In this document: positions 27,166 to 39,532 of the stretch, in pieces
Layout: the number at the start of each line of letters is the position of its first letter
Position numbering within the stretch: position 1 is the first letter of the stretch
Assembly: GCF_000820045.1 (NCBI RefSeq)
Contig: NZ_CDBJ01000062.1
Location: 56,761 to 120,760 of the forward strand
DNA length: 64,000 nucleotides
Source of the DNA: Aeromonas rivuli
GTDB lineage: Bacteria > Pseudomonadota > Gammaproteobacteria > Enterobacterales > Aeromonadaceae
Reading direction: 5' to 3'
Notes under the pieces: generated by a model
What the model was told of the DNA's origin: nothing
The model's input: the letters and a program-made list of their open reading frames with translations, nothing else
Database searches by the model: none
Position numbers and translations under genes: made by a program

Positions 27166-27933
27166 CTACTGGGTGCAGCCACTGTCAGATCTGACAGGGG
27201 GACCGCTGTGGAAGCGGAACTGTTCATCGGGCGTGAGGATGAGACTCGCCTCCAGGGCGCCGAAGAAGGCGACACGCTCGCTGATATCCTCACCGGCATA
27301 CTGCTCGGCCAGCGCCAGATAATCCTGATAGTGACGGGCCTCAGAGCGCAGCAAAGAGGTATAGAAACGACTCAGCTCCTCATCCAGATGCGGTGCCAAC
27401 TTGGCGAAGCGCTCACAGGAACGCGCCTCGATATAAGCGCCGATGATCATCTTGTCGACGACGGCGGCAGGCTCATAGGTGCGCACATGTTGCAGCAGGC
27501 TGCGCGCGTAGCGGGAAGCGTTCACGGCGCCGTAATGAATGCCGCGCGCCGCCATCAGTTCAAGTACCTGTTCGAAATGGTGCAACTCCTCCTGGATGAG
27601 ACGCACCATCTTTACCAGCAGTTCGTTGCGCTCCAGCTCGTCAAAGACCGTCCTGGCCTCCTCCCCCATGGTGCGTTTGCCCAGGATCTGCGCCTTCTCA
27701 GGCAAGGCATCCAGCTCCCGGTAAAAATCGAGCTTGGGCAATAGGTGGCGCTTGCCCTTGGGCAGACAGTAACGACGCACCAGACTGTGAGCGGTGAGCG
27801 CGGCCTTGTTCTCGCAGTTGGCATGGTCGATGAGCAGTGTGGGCAGATTGGCAGGATCCCGCGCAACCTCAATCCATTCATCCGGGGTGTCACAGTGCAG
27901 AAATTGGCGAACTGGCGCGAGCAAGGCGTCCAT
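27166..27933 (-). CDS. miaE: tRNA-(ms2io6A)-hydroxylase MiaE
   Basis: This 255-residue non-heme diiron monooxygenase hydroxylates the isopentenyl side chain of ms2i6A at tRNA position 37. The ferritin-like helical fold has diiron ligands in QEELHHFEQVLELM (Glu, His) and RSEARHYQDYLALAE (Glu, His), plus an upstream Glu in NKAALTAHS or nearby. It is present in Salmonella and Aeromonas-like bacteria and absent from E. coli. It is monocistronic with its own terminator, and divergent from the Yip1 gene. Confidence 0.92.
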   Translation of the reverse strand: MDALLAPVRQFLHCDTPDEWIEVARDPANLPTLLIDHANCENKAALTAHSLVRRYCLPKGKRHLLPKLDFYRELDALPEKAQILGKRTMGEEARTVFDELERNELLVKMVRLIQEELHHFEQVLELMAARGIHYGAVNASRYARSLLQHVRTYEPAAVVDKMIIGAYIEARSCERFAKLAPHLDEELSRFYTSLLRSEARHYQDYLALAEQYAGEDISERVAFFGALEASLILTPDEQFRFHSGPPVRSDSGCTQ

Positions 27934-28084
27934 CGAATGACCTCGATACGGGATGGGGGCGCCATGTTACCGGATCTTGGCGGGGAACTCGAGTCCAGCC
28001 CCCGCCTTGACGACCAGGAGATCATTAACAATAACTAATGGCAGGGCAAACCAGCCGCGGTTCGCCATATTTAGGGGTAATATC

Positions 28085-28684
28085 ATGATCCTGAACCATA
28101 TATGGGGGCTTTACGCCCACCCGAAAGATGAGTGGCACGACATAGACGACCACCAGGAAACCGTCGGCCACAGCCTCACCCATGTCGCGCTGATGGCGCT
28201 GATCCCCGCCGTCTGCTGTTACTTCTCCGCCGTGCACATTGGCTGGCAAGTGGGCCGCGGCGATCCCATCATGCTGACCATGAGTAGCGGCGTCTGGATG
28301 GCGAGCGCCATGTATCTGGCGCTCATGGTCGCCGTCGTCCTGTTGGCAGTACTGGCACTCTGGATGGCCCGCACCTTCGGCGCCAACCCCAATATGTCCC
28401 AGACGCTGGAGCTGGCCGCCTACACGGCAACCCCGCTGTTCATGACCGGCTTTGCCGCCCTCTATCCCGTGATGTGGTTCATCATGCTGGTGGGCTTGGT
28501 GGGGCTGGCCTGGTCCATCTACCTGCTCTACACCGGCATCCCCATCTTGATGCATATCCCCGAGGAGCAAGGCTTCATCTATGCCAGCTCCATGGTGACC
28601 TGCGGCCTGGTGTTGCTGGTCTGCCTGATGGCGGGGACTGTGCTCGTCTGGGATTGGGGGCTGGGGCCCGTCTTTACCAGCTAG
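28085..28684 (+). CDS. Yip1 family inner-membrane protein
   Basis: This 199-residue protein has about five TM helices. ATG 28085 was chosen because AGGGGTAA precedes it and the protein then starts MILNHIWGLYAHPKDEWHDI, the typical Yip1-domain N-terminus in proteobacteria. Function in bacteria is not established. It is divergent from miaE and ends at a bidirectional terminator shared with purF. Confidence 0.85.
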   Translation: MILNHIWGLYAHPKDEWHDIDDHQETVGHSLTHVALMALIPAVCCYFSAVHIGWQVGRGDPIMLTMSSGVWMASAMYLALMVAVVLLAVLALWMARTFGANPNMSQTLELAAYTATPLFMTGFAALYPVMWFIMLVGLVGLAWSIYLLYTGIPILMHIPEEQGFIYASSMVTCGLVLLVCLMAGTVLVWDWGLGPVFTS

Positions 28685-28710
28685 CCGGAATGCGGCTAAT
28701 GCCCATGAAA

Positions 28711-28733
28711 AACGGAGGCCATTGGCCTCCGTT
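28711..28733. terminator. Bidirectional terminator between Yip1 gene and purF
   Basis: AACGGAGGCC (28711-28720) and GGCCTCCGTT (28724-28733) form a 10-bp stem with a 3-nt loop. On the minus strand it continues TTTC, serving purF. Confidence 0.8.
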
Positions 28734-28768
28734 GTCTTGCATGCTGTCTCACACAACCTGGAAAACGT

Positions 28769-30289
28769 TTAACTGCCTTCGTTAAAAATTTCCAGATTGT
28801 TGGTCTCTTCCTGCCACTCACGCACCGCCTTGTTGTCGTCGTTGCGCAGGGAGTTGAGGTGATCCAGATAAGCCTGATCCACATCCGCAGTCACGTAGTT
28901 ACCGTTGAACACCGAGGTCTCGAAGTGACGCAGTTCCGGGTTCAGCTCACGCACCGCCTCTTCCAGATCTTCCAGATCCTGGAATATCAGCCCGTCGGCA
29001 CCGATAAGCGCACACACCTCTTCCACTTCACGACCATGGGCGATCAGCTCGTTGGCGGTTGGCATGTCGATGCCATAGACGTTGGGGAAGCGGATCTCGG
29101 GGGCGGCCGAGGCGAAGTAGACCTTGGCGGCGCCAGCTTCCCGGGCCATCTGGATGATCTGCTCTGAGGTGGTGCCGCGGACGATGGAGTCATCCACCAA
29201 CAACACCTTCTTGCCCTTGAACTCGGAGCCGATGGCATTGAGCTTGCGGCGCACCGATTTCTTGCGCTGGGTCTGGCCCGGCATGATGAAGGTCCGGCCT
29301 ATGTAGCGGTTCTTCACGAAGCCCTGGCGGTAAGGCAGCCCCAGGGTGTGGGCGATTTCCAGCGCCACATCACAGGAGGTTTCCGGGATGGGAATGACCA
29401 CATCCACGTCCAGATCGTCCCAGTCACGGGCGATCTTCTTGCCCAGCTTGCGACCCATGTTGAGACGCGCGGCATAGACGGAGACCTTGTCGATGCACGA
29501 GTCCGGGCGAGCGAAGTAGACATATTCGAAGATGCAGGGGTTTATCTGCGGCGCATCGCTGCACTGCTCGGAGAAGAGCTGGCCCTGCTCGGTGATGTAG
29601 ATGGCCTCGCCCGGGGCGACGTCACGTACCGTCTCGAACCCGATGGCATCGAGTGCCACGCTCTCGGAGGCGAGCATGTATTCGAGCTGGCCCTGCTCAT
29701 CGATACGGCGACCCAGGATCAGCGGGCGTATGCCGTTGGGATCACGGAAGCCGATGAGGCCATGGCCTATCACCAGGGAGACCACGGCGTAAGCACCACG
29801 GATCTGCTGATGGGTCTTGCGCACGGCCTGGAAGATATCTTCCGGACGCAGCGCCATCTTGTCGCACAGATCCAGCTCGTGGGCCAGCACGTTCAGCAGC
29901 ACTTCGGAGTCCGAGGTGGTGTTGATGTGGCGGCGAGCGACCTTGAACTGCTGCTCTTTCAGATCTTTGGCGTTGGTGAGGTTGCCGTTATGGGCCAGCA
30001 CCATGCCATAGGGGGAGTTGACGTAAAAAGGCTGGGCTTCCGCGGCGCTGGAGCTGCCGGCGGTGGGATATCGGACATGTCCAATGCCGATATGCCCTTT
30101 CAGTCGCTGCATGTGACGCACTTCAAACACGTCCTTCACCAGGCCGTTGGCCTTGCGTTGCCGGAAGTTTCCACTATCAATGGTCACGATCCCGGCGGCG
30201 TCCTGGCCCCTGTGCTGCAACACCGTCAAGGCGTCGTAGAGGGCCTGATTGACGGGGGTGGTGCCAACTATACCGACAATACCACACAT
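28769..30289 (-). CDS. purF: Amidophosphoribosyltransferase PurF
   Basis: This 506-residue enzyme catalyses the first committed step of purine synthesis, turning PRPP and glutamine into phosphoribosylamine. The N-terminal nucleophile Cys follows the initiator Met (MCGIVGIVG), and the Ntn glutaminase domain covers about 1-235. The phosphoribosyltransferase domain has the PRPP loop [14 protein letters not shown] (about 360-373). Length matches E. coli (505). It lies 18 bp downstream of cvpA, with a PurR-like operator ahead of cvpA. Confidence 0.96.
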   Translation of the reverse strand: MCGIVGIVGTTPVNQALYDALTVLQHRGQDAAGIVTIDSGNFRQRKANGLVKDVFEVRHMQRLKGHIGIGHVRYPTAGSSSAAEAQPFYVNSPYGMVLAHNGNLTNAKDLKEQQFKVARRHINTTSDSEVLLNVLAHELDLCDKMALRPEDIFQAVRKTHQQIRGAYAVVSLVIGHGLIGFRDPNGIRPLILGRRIDEQGQLEYMLASESVALDAIGFETVRDVAPGEAIYITEQGQLFSEQCSDAPQINPCIFEYVYFARPDSCIDKVSVYAARLNMGRKLGKKIARDWDDLDVDVVIPIPETSCDVALEIAHTLGLPYRQGFVKNRYIGRTFIMPGQTQRKKSVRRKLNAIGSEFKGKKVLLVDDSIVRGTTSEQIIQMAREAGAAKVYFASAAPEIRFPNVYGIDMPTANELIAHGREVEEVCALIGADGLIFQDLEDLEEAVRELNPELRHFETSVFNGNYVTADVDQAYLDHLNSLRNDDNKAVREWQEETNNLEIFNEGS

Positions 30290-30307
30290 GTCCTTGCTAC
30301 CTCGAAG

Positions 30308-30799
30308 TCACTGTACCTGTTTAAGAAAACTCGATGAGTTCTGCATGAAATCAAAGAACCACTGGATGACCAGCCCGAATTCGGGGATCAACCGGGATCC
30401 CTGCCACCAATCCGCCTGAGGCAGGCTGGTGAAGGTATCCATAAAAAACAGCAGGGCGCTGACGATGAGCGCACCACGCAGGGCACCGAAGCAGATGCCG
30501 AGTACCCGATCCGTACCCGATAGCCCCGTCTTGTTGACCAGCTCCCCCACCACATAGTTGACGATGGCGCCAAGGATCAGGGTTGCGACGAAGAGGGCCG
30601 CGATGGCCAAGCCATTGCGCAGCAGCTGATCGGTGATGGAGGTGAAGAAGGCGGCGAGATCGGGGTAGAAGTTACTGGCGATAAAGAAGGCGACAAACCA
30701 GGTAACGAGGGACATGGCTTCCTTGACGAAACCACGCACCAGGCTTATCAGGGCTGAGAGGGCAACGATGCCCAAAATTGTGTAATCAATCCAAACCAT
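30308..30799 (-). CDS. cvpA: Colicin V production family membrane protein CvpA
   Basis: This 163-residue inner-membrane protein has four TM helices (about 5-25, 30-50, 65-90 and 100-120). It is co-transcribed with purF as in E. coli. It supports envelope homeostasis and colicin V export in enteric bacteria, with mechanism unknown. The start is ATG 30799 with MVWIDYTILGIV, the family N-terminus. A PurR-like box lies 40 bp upstream. Confidence 0.93.
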   Translation of the reverse strand: MVWIDYTILGIVALSALISLVRGFVKEAMSLVTWFVAFFIASNFYPDLAAFFTSITDQLLRNGLAIAALFVATLILGAIVNYVVGELVNKTGLSGTDRVLGICFGALRGALIVSALLFFMDTFTSLPQADWWQGSRLIPEFGLVIQWFFDFMQNSSSFLKQVQ

Positions 30800-30838
30800 G
30801 AGTCGTTCGTGTGTCTTGCAAAATTGCGGCGAATTCTA

Positions 30839-30854
30839 ACAAAAACGATTGCGG
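30839..30854 (-). promoter_or_regulatory. PurR-like operator upstream of cvpA-purF
   Basis: On the minus strand CCGCAATCGTTTTTGT matches the PurR consensus ACGCAAACGTTTNCNT at 13 of 16 positions (counting N as matched), with the central CG intact. Its position just upstream of cvpA fits purine repression of cvpA-purF, known in E. coli. Confidence 0.6.
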
Positions 30855-30893
30855 ATTGCTTGGGAAACTTCTTCCCTTCCCCGCCAAAAATGA

Positions 30894-30916
30894 AGGGGCG
30901 CCCAGTTGGCGCCCCT
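30894..30916 (-). terminator. Terminator of the AbgT-family gene
   Basis: AGGGGCGCC (30894-30902) and GGCGCCCCT (30908-30916) form a 9-bp stem. The minus strand continues TCATTTTTGG. It is 7 bp after the stop codon. Confidence 0.75.
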
Positions 30917-30922
30917 GATGAC

Positions 30923-32512
30923 TTAGCCCTGTGCCGGGTAGAAAGTGGCGGCGCCCGGGCCGACCGGCAGCCCCAGCACAAACACCCAGGCATAGAACAG
31001 CAGGCTCCAGCCCAGCAGGAATACCAGGGTATAGGGCAGCATGGTCGCAATGAGCGTGCCTATCCCTAAGGATTTCTGGTAACGCACCGCCACCGCCAGG
31101 ATCAAGCCGAAGTAGCTCATCATGGGGGTGATGATGTTGGTCACTGAATCCCCGATCCGGTATGCCGCCTGGATGACCTCAGGGGAGTAACCAATCAGCA
31201 TCAGCATGGGCACGAAGATGGGCGCCGTGACCGCCCACTGGGCCGATGCTGAACCAATCATCAGGTTGATGACGGCGCACATCAGTATGAAACCAAAGAA
31301 GAGACCAGGACCGGTCAGGCCCAGAGCCTGCAGGGCCCCTGCCCCCTTGACCGCAAACACTGTCCCGAAGTTGGTCCAGGAGAAGTAGGCAACGAACTGG
31401 GCCGCGAAGAACACCAGGACGATGTACATGCCCATGGTACTCATGCTGGTGGACATCGCCTTGATCACGTCCTTGTCGCTCTTCATGGTGCCCACGACCT
31501 TGCCGTAGACAAAACCTGGTACGGCGAAGAAGACGAAGATGAAGGCGACAATGCCGTGCAGGAAGGGAGAGCCCGCAATGGCCCCCGTCTCCGGATGGCG
31601 CAATATGCCATCCGCTGGTACCACGGTCAGCGCCAGCAGGCCGCTGACCACCAGCACGGCCACCAGGGCCGACCAGAGGCCACGCTTCTCCCGGGCAGTC
31701 AGGGACTCTGCCTGTTGATCCAGAGAGACACTCGCCTCGCTCGGGTCATATTTACCGAGCTTGGGTTCGACTATCTTCTCGGTCACCCAGGCGCCCAGGC
31801 CGGTGATGAGGAAGGTACTGACGAACATGAAGTACCAGTTCACCTCGGGGCCGACCACATAACCGGGATCGATGATGCGGGCCGCTATCTGGGTGATGCC
31901 TGCGAGCAGGGGATCCACGGTGCCAAGCAGCAGATTGGCAGAGTAGCCACCGGAGACACCGGCAAAGGCCGCCGCCAGACCCGCCAGAGGATGGCGACCC
32001 AGGGAGTGGAAGATCATGGCCGCCAGGGGGATCAGCACCACGTAGCCAAGCTCGGCCGCCGTGTTGGACATGATCCCGGCAAAGACGATGGTCAGCGTGA
32101 CCATGCGGCGGGAGGCGCTCATCACCATGCCCCGCATGGCGGCGCTGAGCAGGCCGGAGTGTTCGGCAATGCCCACCCCGAGCAGCGCCACCAGCACAGT
32201 GCCCAGCGGTGCGAAGCCGGTGAAGTTGGTCACCAGGTTGGAGACGATGCGTTGCAAGCCTTCGGCACTGAGCAGGCTGACCACGGTGATCATGCCGTCG
32301 ACGCTGCGGCCGGGCGCCCCTTCCGGGCGCGGATCCACCACGCTGACGCCCAGCCAGGCGGCGATGCCGGAGGCCACAATCAGAGTGAGGGAGAAGAGGG
32401 CAAATAGTGTGATGGGATGTGGTAGCAGATTACCAAGCCATTCGACCCCGTTCAAAAAGCGGTTGAACAGGCCGGGGCGCGCGGGCGCCAATGGTGTCGT
32501 CCTCGACGTCAT
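30923..32512 (-). CDS. AbgT-family transporter (p-aminobenzoyl-glutamate / sulfonamide export type)
   Basis: This 529-residue polytopic inner-membrane protein belongs to the AbgT family. Members import p-aminobenzoyl-glutamate (AbgT) or export p-aminobenzoate and sulfonamides (MtrF, YdaH). The direction here cannot be told from sequence. Conserved blocks include AGIMSNTAAELGYVVLIPLAA and SASAQWAVTAPIFVPM. ATG 32512 has AAGGAGT seven bases upstream; a TTG three bases earlier is unlikely. No abgAB genes are adjacent. It is monocistronic. Confidence 0.88.
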   Translation of the reverse strand: MTSRTTPLAPARPGLFNRFLNGVEWLGNLLPHPITLFALFSLTLIVASGIAAWLGVSVVDPRPEGAPGRSVDGMITVVSLLSAEGLQRIVSNLVTNFTGFAPLGTVLVALLGVGIAEHSGLLSAAMRGMVMSASRRMVTLTIVFAGIMSNTAAELGYVVLIPLAAMIFHSLGRHPLAGLAAAFAGVSGGYSANLLLGTVDPLLAGITQIAARIIDPGYVVGPEVNWYFMFVSTFLITGLGAWVTEKIVEPKLGKYDPSEASVSLDQQAESLTAREKRGLWSALVAVLVVSGLLALTVVPADGILRHPETGAIAGSPFLHGIVAFIFVFFAVPGFVYGKVVGTMKSDKDVIKAMSTSMSTMGMYIVLVFFAAQFVAYFSWTNFGTVFAVKGAGALQALGLTGPGLFFGFILMCAVINLMIGSASAQWAVTAPIFVPMLMLIGYSPEVIQAAYRIGDSVTNIITPMMSYFGLILAVAVRYQKSLGIGTLIATMLPYTLVFLLGWSLLFYAWVFVLGLPVGPGAATFYPAQG

Positions 32513-32705
32513 CAATTACTCCTTATTCATTTGAAACATGCAATCGGCCGGTGCAGCCGATACGCCTGCGTTTCTAGTGAACCTGAGCAAGGACGAAGTG
32601 CGCACCCTGATCACCGAGCCGAATCAATCCGCGATGAATTGACCGCGAGCCTTTTACCCCCGGTGCACTGAATAGAAGATGAATAAGGGATTCAAAAACA
32701 AAAAA

Positions 32706-32723
32706 GCCATGGAAATCCATGGC
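32706..32723 (-). terminator. serS terminator
   Basis: GCCATGGA (32706-32713) and TCCATGGC (32716-32723) pair, and the minus strand runs on into TTTTTTG. It lies 23 bp downstream of the serS stop. Confidence 0.8.
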
Positions 32724-32746
32724 TTATGACATTCAAATGGGGCTGG

Positions 32747-34344
<1,598 letters not shown>

Positions 34345-35682
34345 CTACTTCTCTCTTCGGCGGGGACTCTGCCCATCCAGCTCACGCAGATAATCGAGTT
34401 TCTGGGCTATCTGTTTCTCAAGCCCGCGATCCGTCGGCTGGTAGTATTGCGTACCGGCCAGTTCAGGCGGGAAGTAGCTCTCGCCGGCGGCATAGGCACC
34501 GGGTTCGTCATGGGCATAGCGATATTCGGCGCCATAACCCAGATCGCTCATCAGCTTGGTCGGAGCGTTGCGCAGGTGCGGTGGCACCTCGAAATCCGCT
34601 TGCTCCTTGGCATCTCGCAGCGCCGCCTTCCAGGCGGTGTAGACCGCATTGCTCTTGGGGGCGCAGGCGAGATAGACGATGGCCTGGGCGATGGCCCGCT
34701 CCCCTTCTGCCGGGCCGATGCGGTGGAAGCAATCCCAGGCCGACAGCGCCACCTGCATGGCACGGGGATCGGCGTTGCCGACATCTTCCGAGGCGATGGC
34801 CAGCAGCCGGCGAGCGATATAGAGCGGATCGCAGCCCGCGCTCACCATGCGGGCATACCAGTAGAGCGCCGCATCGGGGGCCGAGCCGCGAATGGACTTG
34901 TGCACCGCCGAGATGAGGTCATAGAAGTGATCGCCCCCCTTGTCGAAACGCGCCACGTGCTCCCCCGCTACGGCGGCGAGCAGGGCGCTGTCGATCACTC
35001 TCTCCCCCTCCCCGTTCGCCTCGGCCATGTCTCCCAGCAGCTCCAGATAGTTGAGGGACTTGCGCCCGTCCCCATCCACCGCCTTGGCCAGCGCCTCCTT
35101 CACCCCGGGGGCGAAGGTGAGGGTCGGATCATTGAGGCCCCGTGGGTCGGTCAGGGCCTGACTGATCATGGCGAGGATATCTTGCTCTTCCAGCCGTTTG
35201 AGCAGATAGACCCGGGCCCGGGAGAGCAGTGCGTTGTTGAGTTCGAACGAAGGGTTTTCGGTGGTGGCGCCGATGAAGGTGATGGTGCCATCTTCGATGT
35301 GGGGCAGGAACACATCCTGCTGACTCTTGTTGAAGCGGTGCACCTCATCCACGAACAGTATGGTACGCACTCCGCGCCAGCTGTTCTCCTTGGCCTTGTC
35401 GATGGCGGCGCGGATCTCCTTGATGCCGGAAGTGACCGCGGAGAGCCGCTCCACCTCGGCCTGGCAGTAGTGGGCAACGAGTTCGGCGAGGGTGGTCTTG
35501 CCGGTGCCGGGGGGGCCCCACAGGATCATGGAGTGGCAGTGCCCTGCCAGGATGGCTTTGCGCAGGGGCTTGTCCGGTCCCAGGATATGTTGTTGGCCTA
35601 TGTACTGGTCAAGAGTCTGCGGCCGCATCCGTGCGGCCAGTGGACGAAAGTCCGATGAGAAGTCCAAAGAGAGATTGCTCAT
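34345..35682 (-). CDS. rarA: Replication-associated recombination protein RarA (MgsA)
   Basis: This 445-residue AAA+ ATPase related to clamp loaders and RuvB acts at stalled replication forks. Walker [10 protein letters not shown] and Walker [13 protein letters not shown] are present. The C-terminal MgsA tetramerisation domain includes [13 protein letters not shown] and ends near [16 protein letters not shown] 35682 (MSNLSLDF) was chosen because it shares one base with the lolA stop (TGATG); longer in-frame starts lie inside lolA. It is third in the ftsK-lolA-rarA cluster. Confidence 0.95.
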   Translation of the reverse strand: MSNLSLDFSSDFRPLAARMRPQTLDQYIGQQHILGPDKPLRKAILAGHCHSMILWGPPGTGKTTLAELVAHYCQAEVERLSAVTSGIKEIRAAIDKAKENSWRGVRTILFVDEVHRFNKSQQDVFLPHIEDGTITFIGATTENPSFELNNALLSRARVYLLKRLEEQDILAMISQALTDPRGLNDPTLTFAPGVKEALAKAVDGDGRKSLNYLELLGDMAEANGEGERVIDSALLAAVAGEHVARFDKGGDHFYDLISAVHKSIRGSAPDAALYWYARMVSAGCDPLYIARRLLAIASEDVGNADPRAMQVALSAWDCFHRIGPAEGERAIAQAIVYLACAPKSNAVYTAWKAALRDAKEQADFEVPPHLRNAPTKLMSDLGYGAEYRYAHDEPGAYAAGESYFPPELAGTQYYQPTDRGLEKQIAQKLDYLRELDGQSPRRREK

Positions 35683-36290
35683 CAGCGTTGGTCGTCCAGC
35701 GCGACCCCCTTGGGCGTCTTGAACACGAACTCGTTGCCCTTGAGCGCCGGCTTGCGATTGAAGCCGCTCAGGGTGAACTCGCTCCACTGACCCTGGGCCT
35801 CTTTCACGTCGAAGCGGCTGATGTTCTCCTGCCGGTCGAAGGTAATTCTGAAGGAGGCGATCAGTTCGTCCTGATTGCGGCTGGTGACGGTGAACACATC
35901 ATCCTGCTCGGTCACGTCGTAGTTTTTCCAGTACTTGTCATCGCTGCTGGCGATCAGGATGAAAGGGGTATTGACCACGGCATCTTGCAACTTGAGGGCG
36001 GTGACCTGTTCGACGAAGGGATCGTAGATCCAGACATCCTTGCCATCGGCCACGATCAGGCTCTCGTCCGGTGAGGTGGTGTGCCAGTTGAAGCGATTAG
36101 GGCGCGACACCAGCAGATCGCCGCTCGCTTTTTGCAGCTCTTTGCCCTTGCTGTCAAAGACGGTCTGCTGGAACTGGGCGGAGAAGAGGTTGACGGCTGC
36201 CAGCTTCTGCTTGAGATCACTGGCCGCATCGGCCCACACCTGGCTGCTGGCGATGAGCAGCACGGTTCCCATCAATAACTGTTTTTTCAT
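35682..36290 (-). CDS. lolA: Outer-membrane lipoprotein carrier LolA
   Basis: This 202-residue periplasmic chaperone ferries lipoproteins from LolCDE to LolB. ATG 36290 starts a signal peptide ([20 protein letters not shown], cleavage before DAASDL). The mature chain has the LolA pattern [23 protein letters not shown] and [10 protein letters not shown]. The stop overlaps the rarA start by one base. It lies 57 bp downstream of ftsK. Confidence 0.95.
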   Translation of the reverse strand: MKKQLLMGTVLLIASSQVWADAASDLKQKLAAVNLFSAQFQQTVFDSKGKELQKASGDLLVSRPNRFNWHTTSPDESLIVADGKDVWIYDPFVEQVTALKLQDAVVNTPFILIASSDDKYWKNYDVTEQDDVFTVTSRNQDELIASFRITFDRQENISRFDVKEAQGQWSEFTLSGFNRKPALKGNEFVFKTPKGVALDDQR

Positions 36291-36347
36291 AAGGTCTCTC
36301 GCTAAAAGGCCACACCCGCTAAGGGCATGGCCAGGACACACACGCTA

Positions 36348-38849
36348 TCAATCACGTACCGGAGGCGGTGCCAGCACATCCCGTTGGCCGTTGCCACCGG
36401 GGCTGCTGACGATGCCCTGGTTCTCCATCTGTTCGATGAGGCGGGCCGCTCTGTTGTAGCCAATCTTGAATTTGCGCTGCACGCTGGAGGTTGAACCACG
36501 ACGGGATTCCACCACGAAGGCCACCGCCTCGTCGAACAGCGGGTCCAGCTCTTCATCACCACTGCTGCCATAATCGCCGCTGCCGCCCTCCTCCGACTCA
36601 CCGGAGAGGATCTCCTGGATGTAGTTGGGCTCACCGCGCAGCTTCCAATCCGCCACCACCTTGTGCACCTCGTGGTCATCGACGAAGGCGCCGTGGACCC
36701 GGGTCGGGTTGGAGGTGCCGGCCGGCATGTAGAGCATGTCCCCCATGCCGAGCAGGGATTCGGCGCCGCCCTGATCCAGGATGGTGCGGGAATCTATCTT
36801 GCTCGACACCTGGAAGGAGATCCGGGTCGGGATGTTGGCCTTGATGAGGCCCGTTATCACATCCACCGAGGGACGCTGGGTCGCCAAGATCAGGTGAATA
36901 CCGGCGGCCCGCGCCTTCTGGGCGATACGGGCGATCAGCTCTTCCACCTTCTTGCCGACGATCATCATCATGTCGGCAAACTCGTCAACCACCACCACGA
37001 TGTGCGGCAGCTTCTCGAGCTCGGGGGCCATCTGATCCATGGAGTCCCCCGGGCGCCACAGCGGATCGCGCATGGGGTTGCCCGCATCAGATGCCATCTG
37101 CACCTTGGTGTTATAGCCCTTGAGGTTGCGCACCCCGACCGCCGACATCAGCTTGTAGCGACGCTCCATCTCGCCCACGCACCAGCGCAGGGCATTGGCG
37201 GCGTCCTTCATGTCGGTCACCACCTCGGTAAGCAGATGCGGTATCCCCTCGTAGACCGAGAGTTCCAGCATCTTGGGATCGATCATGATGAAGCGCAGAT
37301 CGTCCGGGCTCGCCTTGTAGAGCATGGAGACGATCATGGTGTTCACCCCGACCGACTTGCCCGAGCCGGTGGTACCGGCCACCAGCAGGTGGGGCATCTT
37401 GGCGAGGTTCACCACCACGGGCTCACCGGCGATATCCTGGCCGAGCACCATGGTCAGAGGGCTCTCGCTGTTGTGGAAATCTTCGCAATCCACCACTTCG
37501 CGCATGTAGACCGTCTGGCGAACCCGGTTGGGCAGTTCGATGCCGATGAAGGTCTTGCCGGGGATCACCTCCACCACCCGCACGCTGCTGGCAGAGAGCG
37601 AGCGTGCCAGATCCCGCGACAGGTTGGTTATCTTGCTCGCCTTCATGCCTGGGGCAAGGTCGAGCTCGAAGCGGGTGATGACAGGGCCCGGGTAGACGCC
37701 GACCACCTTGGCCTGCACGTTATAATCGGCAAGCTTGGCCTCCACCAGACGCGCCATGCGCTCCAGCTCCTCCGGGCTCATCGACTGGGTCTTGGCCGGG
37801 GGGCGGTCGAGCAAGTCCAGGCTCGGCAGCGGCGCCATGTTGGCCATGGCGGTGCGTTTGGAGACAGGATGGCGGGCCGCGGCAGGGCTTGGTGCATCGT
37901 CACCATTGTCAGCCCAAGGCAGGTCCATCTCCTCTTCGCTGGCCTTTACCACCGGCTGACGGGGACGCTGGCCACGTTTGACGGGGGCCGGAGCGGGCGC
38001 GTCATCCTCATCATCGAAATCCGGATCGAACTGGAAGGTATCTTCGTCCAGCTCAGGCAACCACTCCTCGGATTTGGCCGCCCTCTTCCCCTTGCCGCCT
38101 TGGGGCCCCTTGGCACCGCGCAGCCAGCCACTGTGAGGCTCATCGTCCTCATCATCCAGGGCCAGGGTACCGGCACTGCCTTCCAGCAGCGGATCCGGCC
38201 CGTCATAACGGGGTTGACGCCAACCGCCACTGAGCCAGTGTCCCAGGGTCGTGGGCAGGTGGTAGATAGCAGACACCGACCCCGTGCAGGCGCTGCCGAT
38301 CCGCTCGACGATGGTGAGCCAGGACCAGCCGGTGAACAGCGTGATGCCTGTTGCCACGAAACAGAGCAGCATCAGGTTGGCACCGACGCCACCAAACAGC
38401 GGGATCACGGCCGAGGCAATCACATCGCCGACCAGACCACCGGCCGAGAAGTTCTGCATGTCGTTGAAGTTCATGCTGGCGATGGCCGACATGCCAAGCA
38501 CCGTTAGGATGAAGCCTACGATGCGCACCGACAGGGTCAGGTAATCGACTTCCAGCAAGCGGCTCGGTCGCCAGAACAGACTCCAACCCAGCAGTACCAA
38601 CAAGGGCGGCACCAAGTAGGAGAAGGCCCCGAAGGTGAACATGGTGATATCGGCTATCCAGGCACCGGCGCTCCCCGCCAGATTCTTCACATCTCCTTCC
38701 CAGGATGTCTGGGACCAGCCGGGATCGGCGGGGTGGTATGTGAGCAGGGCAAGCAAGAGGTAGGCAGCCAACAGTGTGATGGCGATCAAGACGGCTTCGA
38801 AGATCCGTTGGGTGCCTGATAAAGGAGTAAACAGCTTTTTCTCGGCCAA
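36348..38849 (-). CDS. ftsK: DNA translocase FtsK
   Basis: This 833-residue septal DNA pump is needed for chromosome-dimer resolution and division. Four TM helices cover about 18-175. A short acidic, Pro-rich linker (about 190-340) follows, and then alpha and beta motor domains with Walker [13 protein letters not shown] and Walker [14 protein letters not shown]. The winged-helix gamma domain (about 765-833, [21 protein letters not shown]) reads KOPS and contacts XerD. No ATG is available at the N-terminus. I prefer TTG 38849, with GGAG seven bases upstream; TTG 38873 is the longer alternative. The linker is far shorter than in E. coli FtsK (1329 residues). Confidence 0.93.
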   Translation of the reverse strand: MAEKKLFTPLSGTQRIFEAVLIAITLLAAYLLLALLTYHPADPGWSQTSWEGDVKNLAGSAGAWIADITMFTFGAFSYLVPPLLVLLGWSLFWRPSRLLEVDYLTLSVRIVGFILTVLGMSAIASMNFNDMQNFSAGGLVGDVIASAVIPLFGGVGANLMLLCFVATGITLFTGWSWLTIVERIGSACTGSVSAIYHLPTTLGHWLSGGWRQPRYDGPDPLLEGSAGTLALDDEDDEPHSGWLRGAKGPQGGKGKRAAKSEEWLPELDEDTFQFDPDFDDEDDAPAPAPVKRGQRPRQPVVKASEEEMDLPWADNGDDAPSPAAARHPVSKRTAMANMAPLPSLDLLDRPPAKTQSMSPEELERMARLVEAKLADYNVQAKVVGVYPGPVITRFELDLAPGMKASKITNLSRDLARSLSASSVRVVEVIPGKTFIGIELPNRVRQTVYMREVVDCEDFHNSESPLTMVLGQDIAGEPVVVNLAKMPHLLVAGTTGSGKSVGVNTMIVSMLYKASPDDLRFIMIDPKMLELSVYEGIPHLLTEVVTDMKDAANALRWCVGEMERRYKLMSAVGVRNLKGYNTKVQMASDAGNPMRDPLWRPGDSMDQMAPELEKLPHIVVVVDEFADMMMIVGKKVEELIARIAQKARAAGIHLILATQRPSVDVITGLIKANIPTRISFQVSSKIDSRTILDQGGAESLLGMGDMLYMPAGTSNPTRVHGAFVDDHEVHKVVADWKLRGEPNYIQEILSGESEEGGSGDYGSSGDEELDPLFDEAVAFVVESRRGSTSSVQRKFKIGYNRAARLIEQMENQGIVSSPGGNGQRDVLAPPPVRD

Positions 38850-38963
38850 ACTCCGGCTCCTTTCTGAAAACAAAATAACGCGTGGGACAAGGGGGCCCAG
38901 TATCCCTGAAAAACCTATCGTTTGTCAGCCTGTCTGCCCATTGACGCGACAGACTCGACAAGC

Positions 38964-38992
38964 AGAAACGAGCGGACTGGCCGCTCGTTTCT
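38964..38992 (-). terminator. lrp terminator
   Basis: AGAAACGAGCGG (38964-38975) and CCGCTCGTTTCT (38981-38992) form a perfect 12-bp stem with loop ACTGG between lrp and ftsK. It lies about 49 bp beyond the lrp stop. Confidence 0.7.
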
Positions 38993-39040
38993 CATTTTTA
39001 TGATGCATCAATTGCGTGACACATCACAGAACAAAATACT

Positions 39041-39532
39041 CTATCGAGTACTAATTACCAGTCGACTACTCTGTTTTACTTCTTCCATCACCACATAGGT
39101 GCGCGTGTCGTTGACGCCGGGCAGTCGCAACAGGGTTTCCCCAAGCAGGCGGCGGTAGGCAGACATGTCGCTGACGCGGGTCTTGAGCAGGTAATCGAAA
39201 TCACCGGAGACCAGATGACATTCCTGGATCTCTTCGAGTACTTGAACGGCTTTGTTGAACTGTTCAAACACGTCCGGGGCGCCCCGGTTCAGGGTGATTT
39301 CCACAAACACCAGCAGAGAAGCATCCAGATAATGAGGGTTCAGAATAGCGGCATATCCTTCGATATAGCCTTGTCGCTCCAGGCGACGAACCCGTTCCAG
39401 ACAGGGTGTGGGACTCAGGCCAACTCGTTTGGACAACTCAACATTCGAAATCCTGCCATCCTTTTGCAGTTCATTAAGAATGTTGCGATCAATCCTGTCC
39501 AAATCCTTTAGCCGACTCTTAGCTTCCATCAT
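39041..39532 (-). CDS. lrp: Leucine-responsive regulatory protein Lrp
   Basis: This 163-residue global regulator has an N-terminal HTH (about 12-62, RISNVELSKRVGLSPTPCLERVRRLE) and a C-terminal RAM/AsnC ligand-sensing domain (about 70-155). It is nearly identical to E. coli Lrp from DLDRIDRNILNEL onward. I chose ATG 39532, with AAGGATGGAA upstream; the adjacent ATG 39529 is also possible. It is divergent from ald, a natural Lrp target. Confidence 0.96.
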   Translation of the reverse strand: MMEAKSRLKDLDRIDRNILNELQKDGRISNVELSKRVGLSPTPCLERVRRLERQGYIEGYAAILNPHYLDASLLVFVEITLNRGAPDVFEQFNKAVQVLEEIQECHLVSGDFDYLLKTRVSDMSAYRRLLGETLLRLPGVNDTRTYVVMEEVKQSSRLVISTR

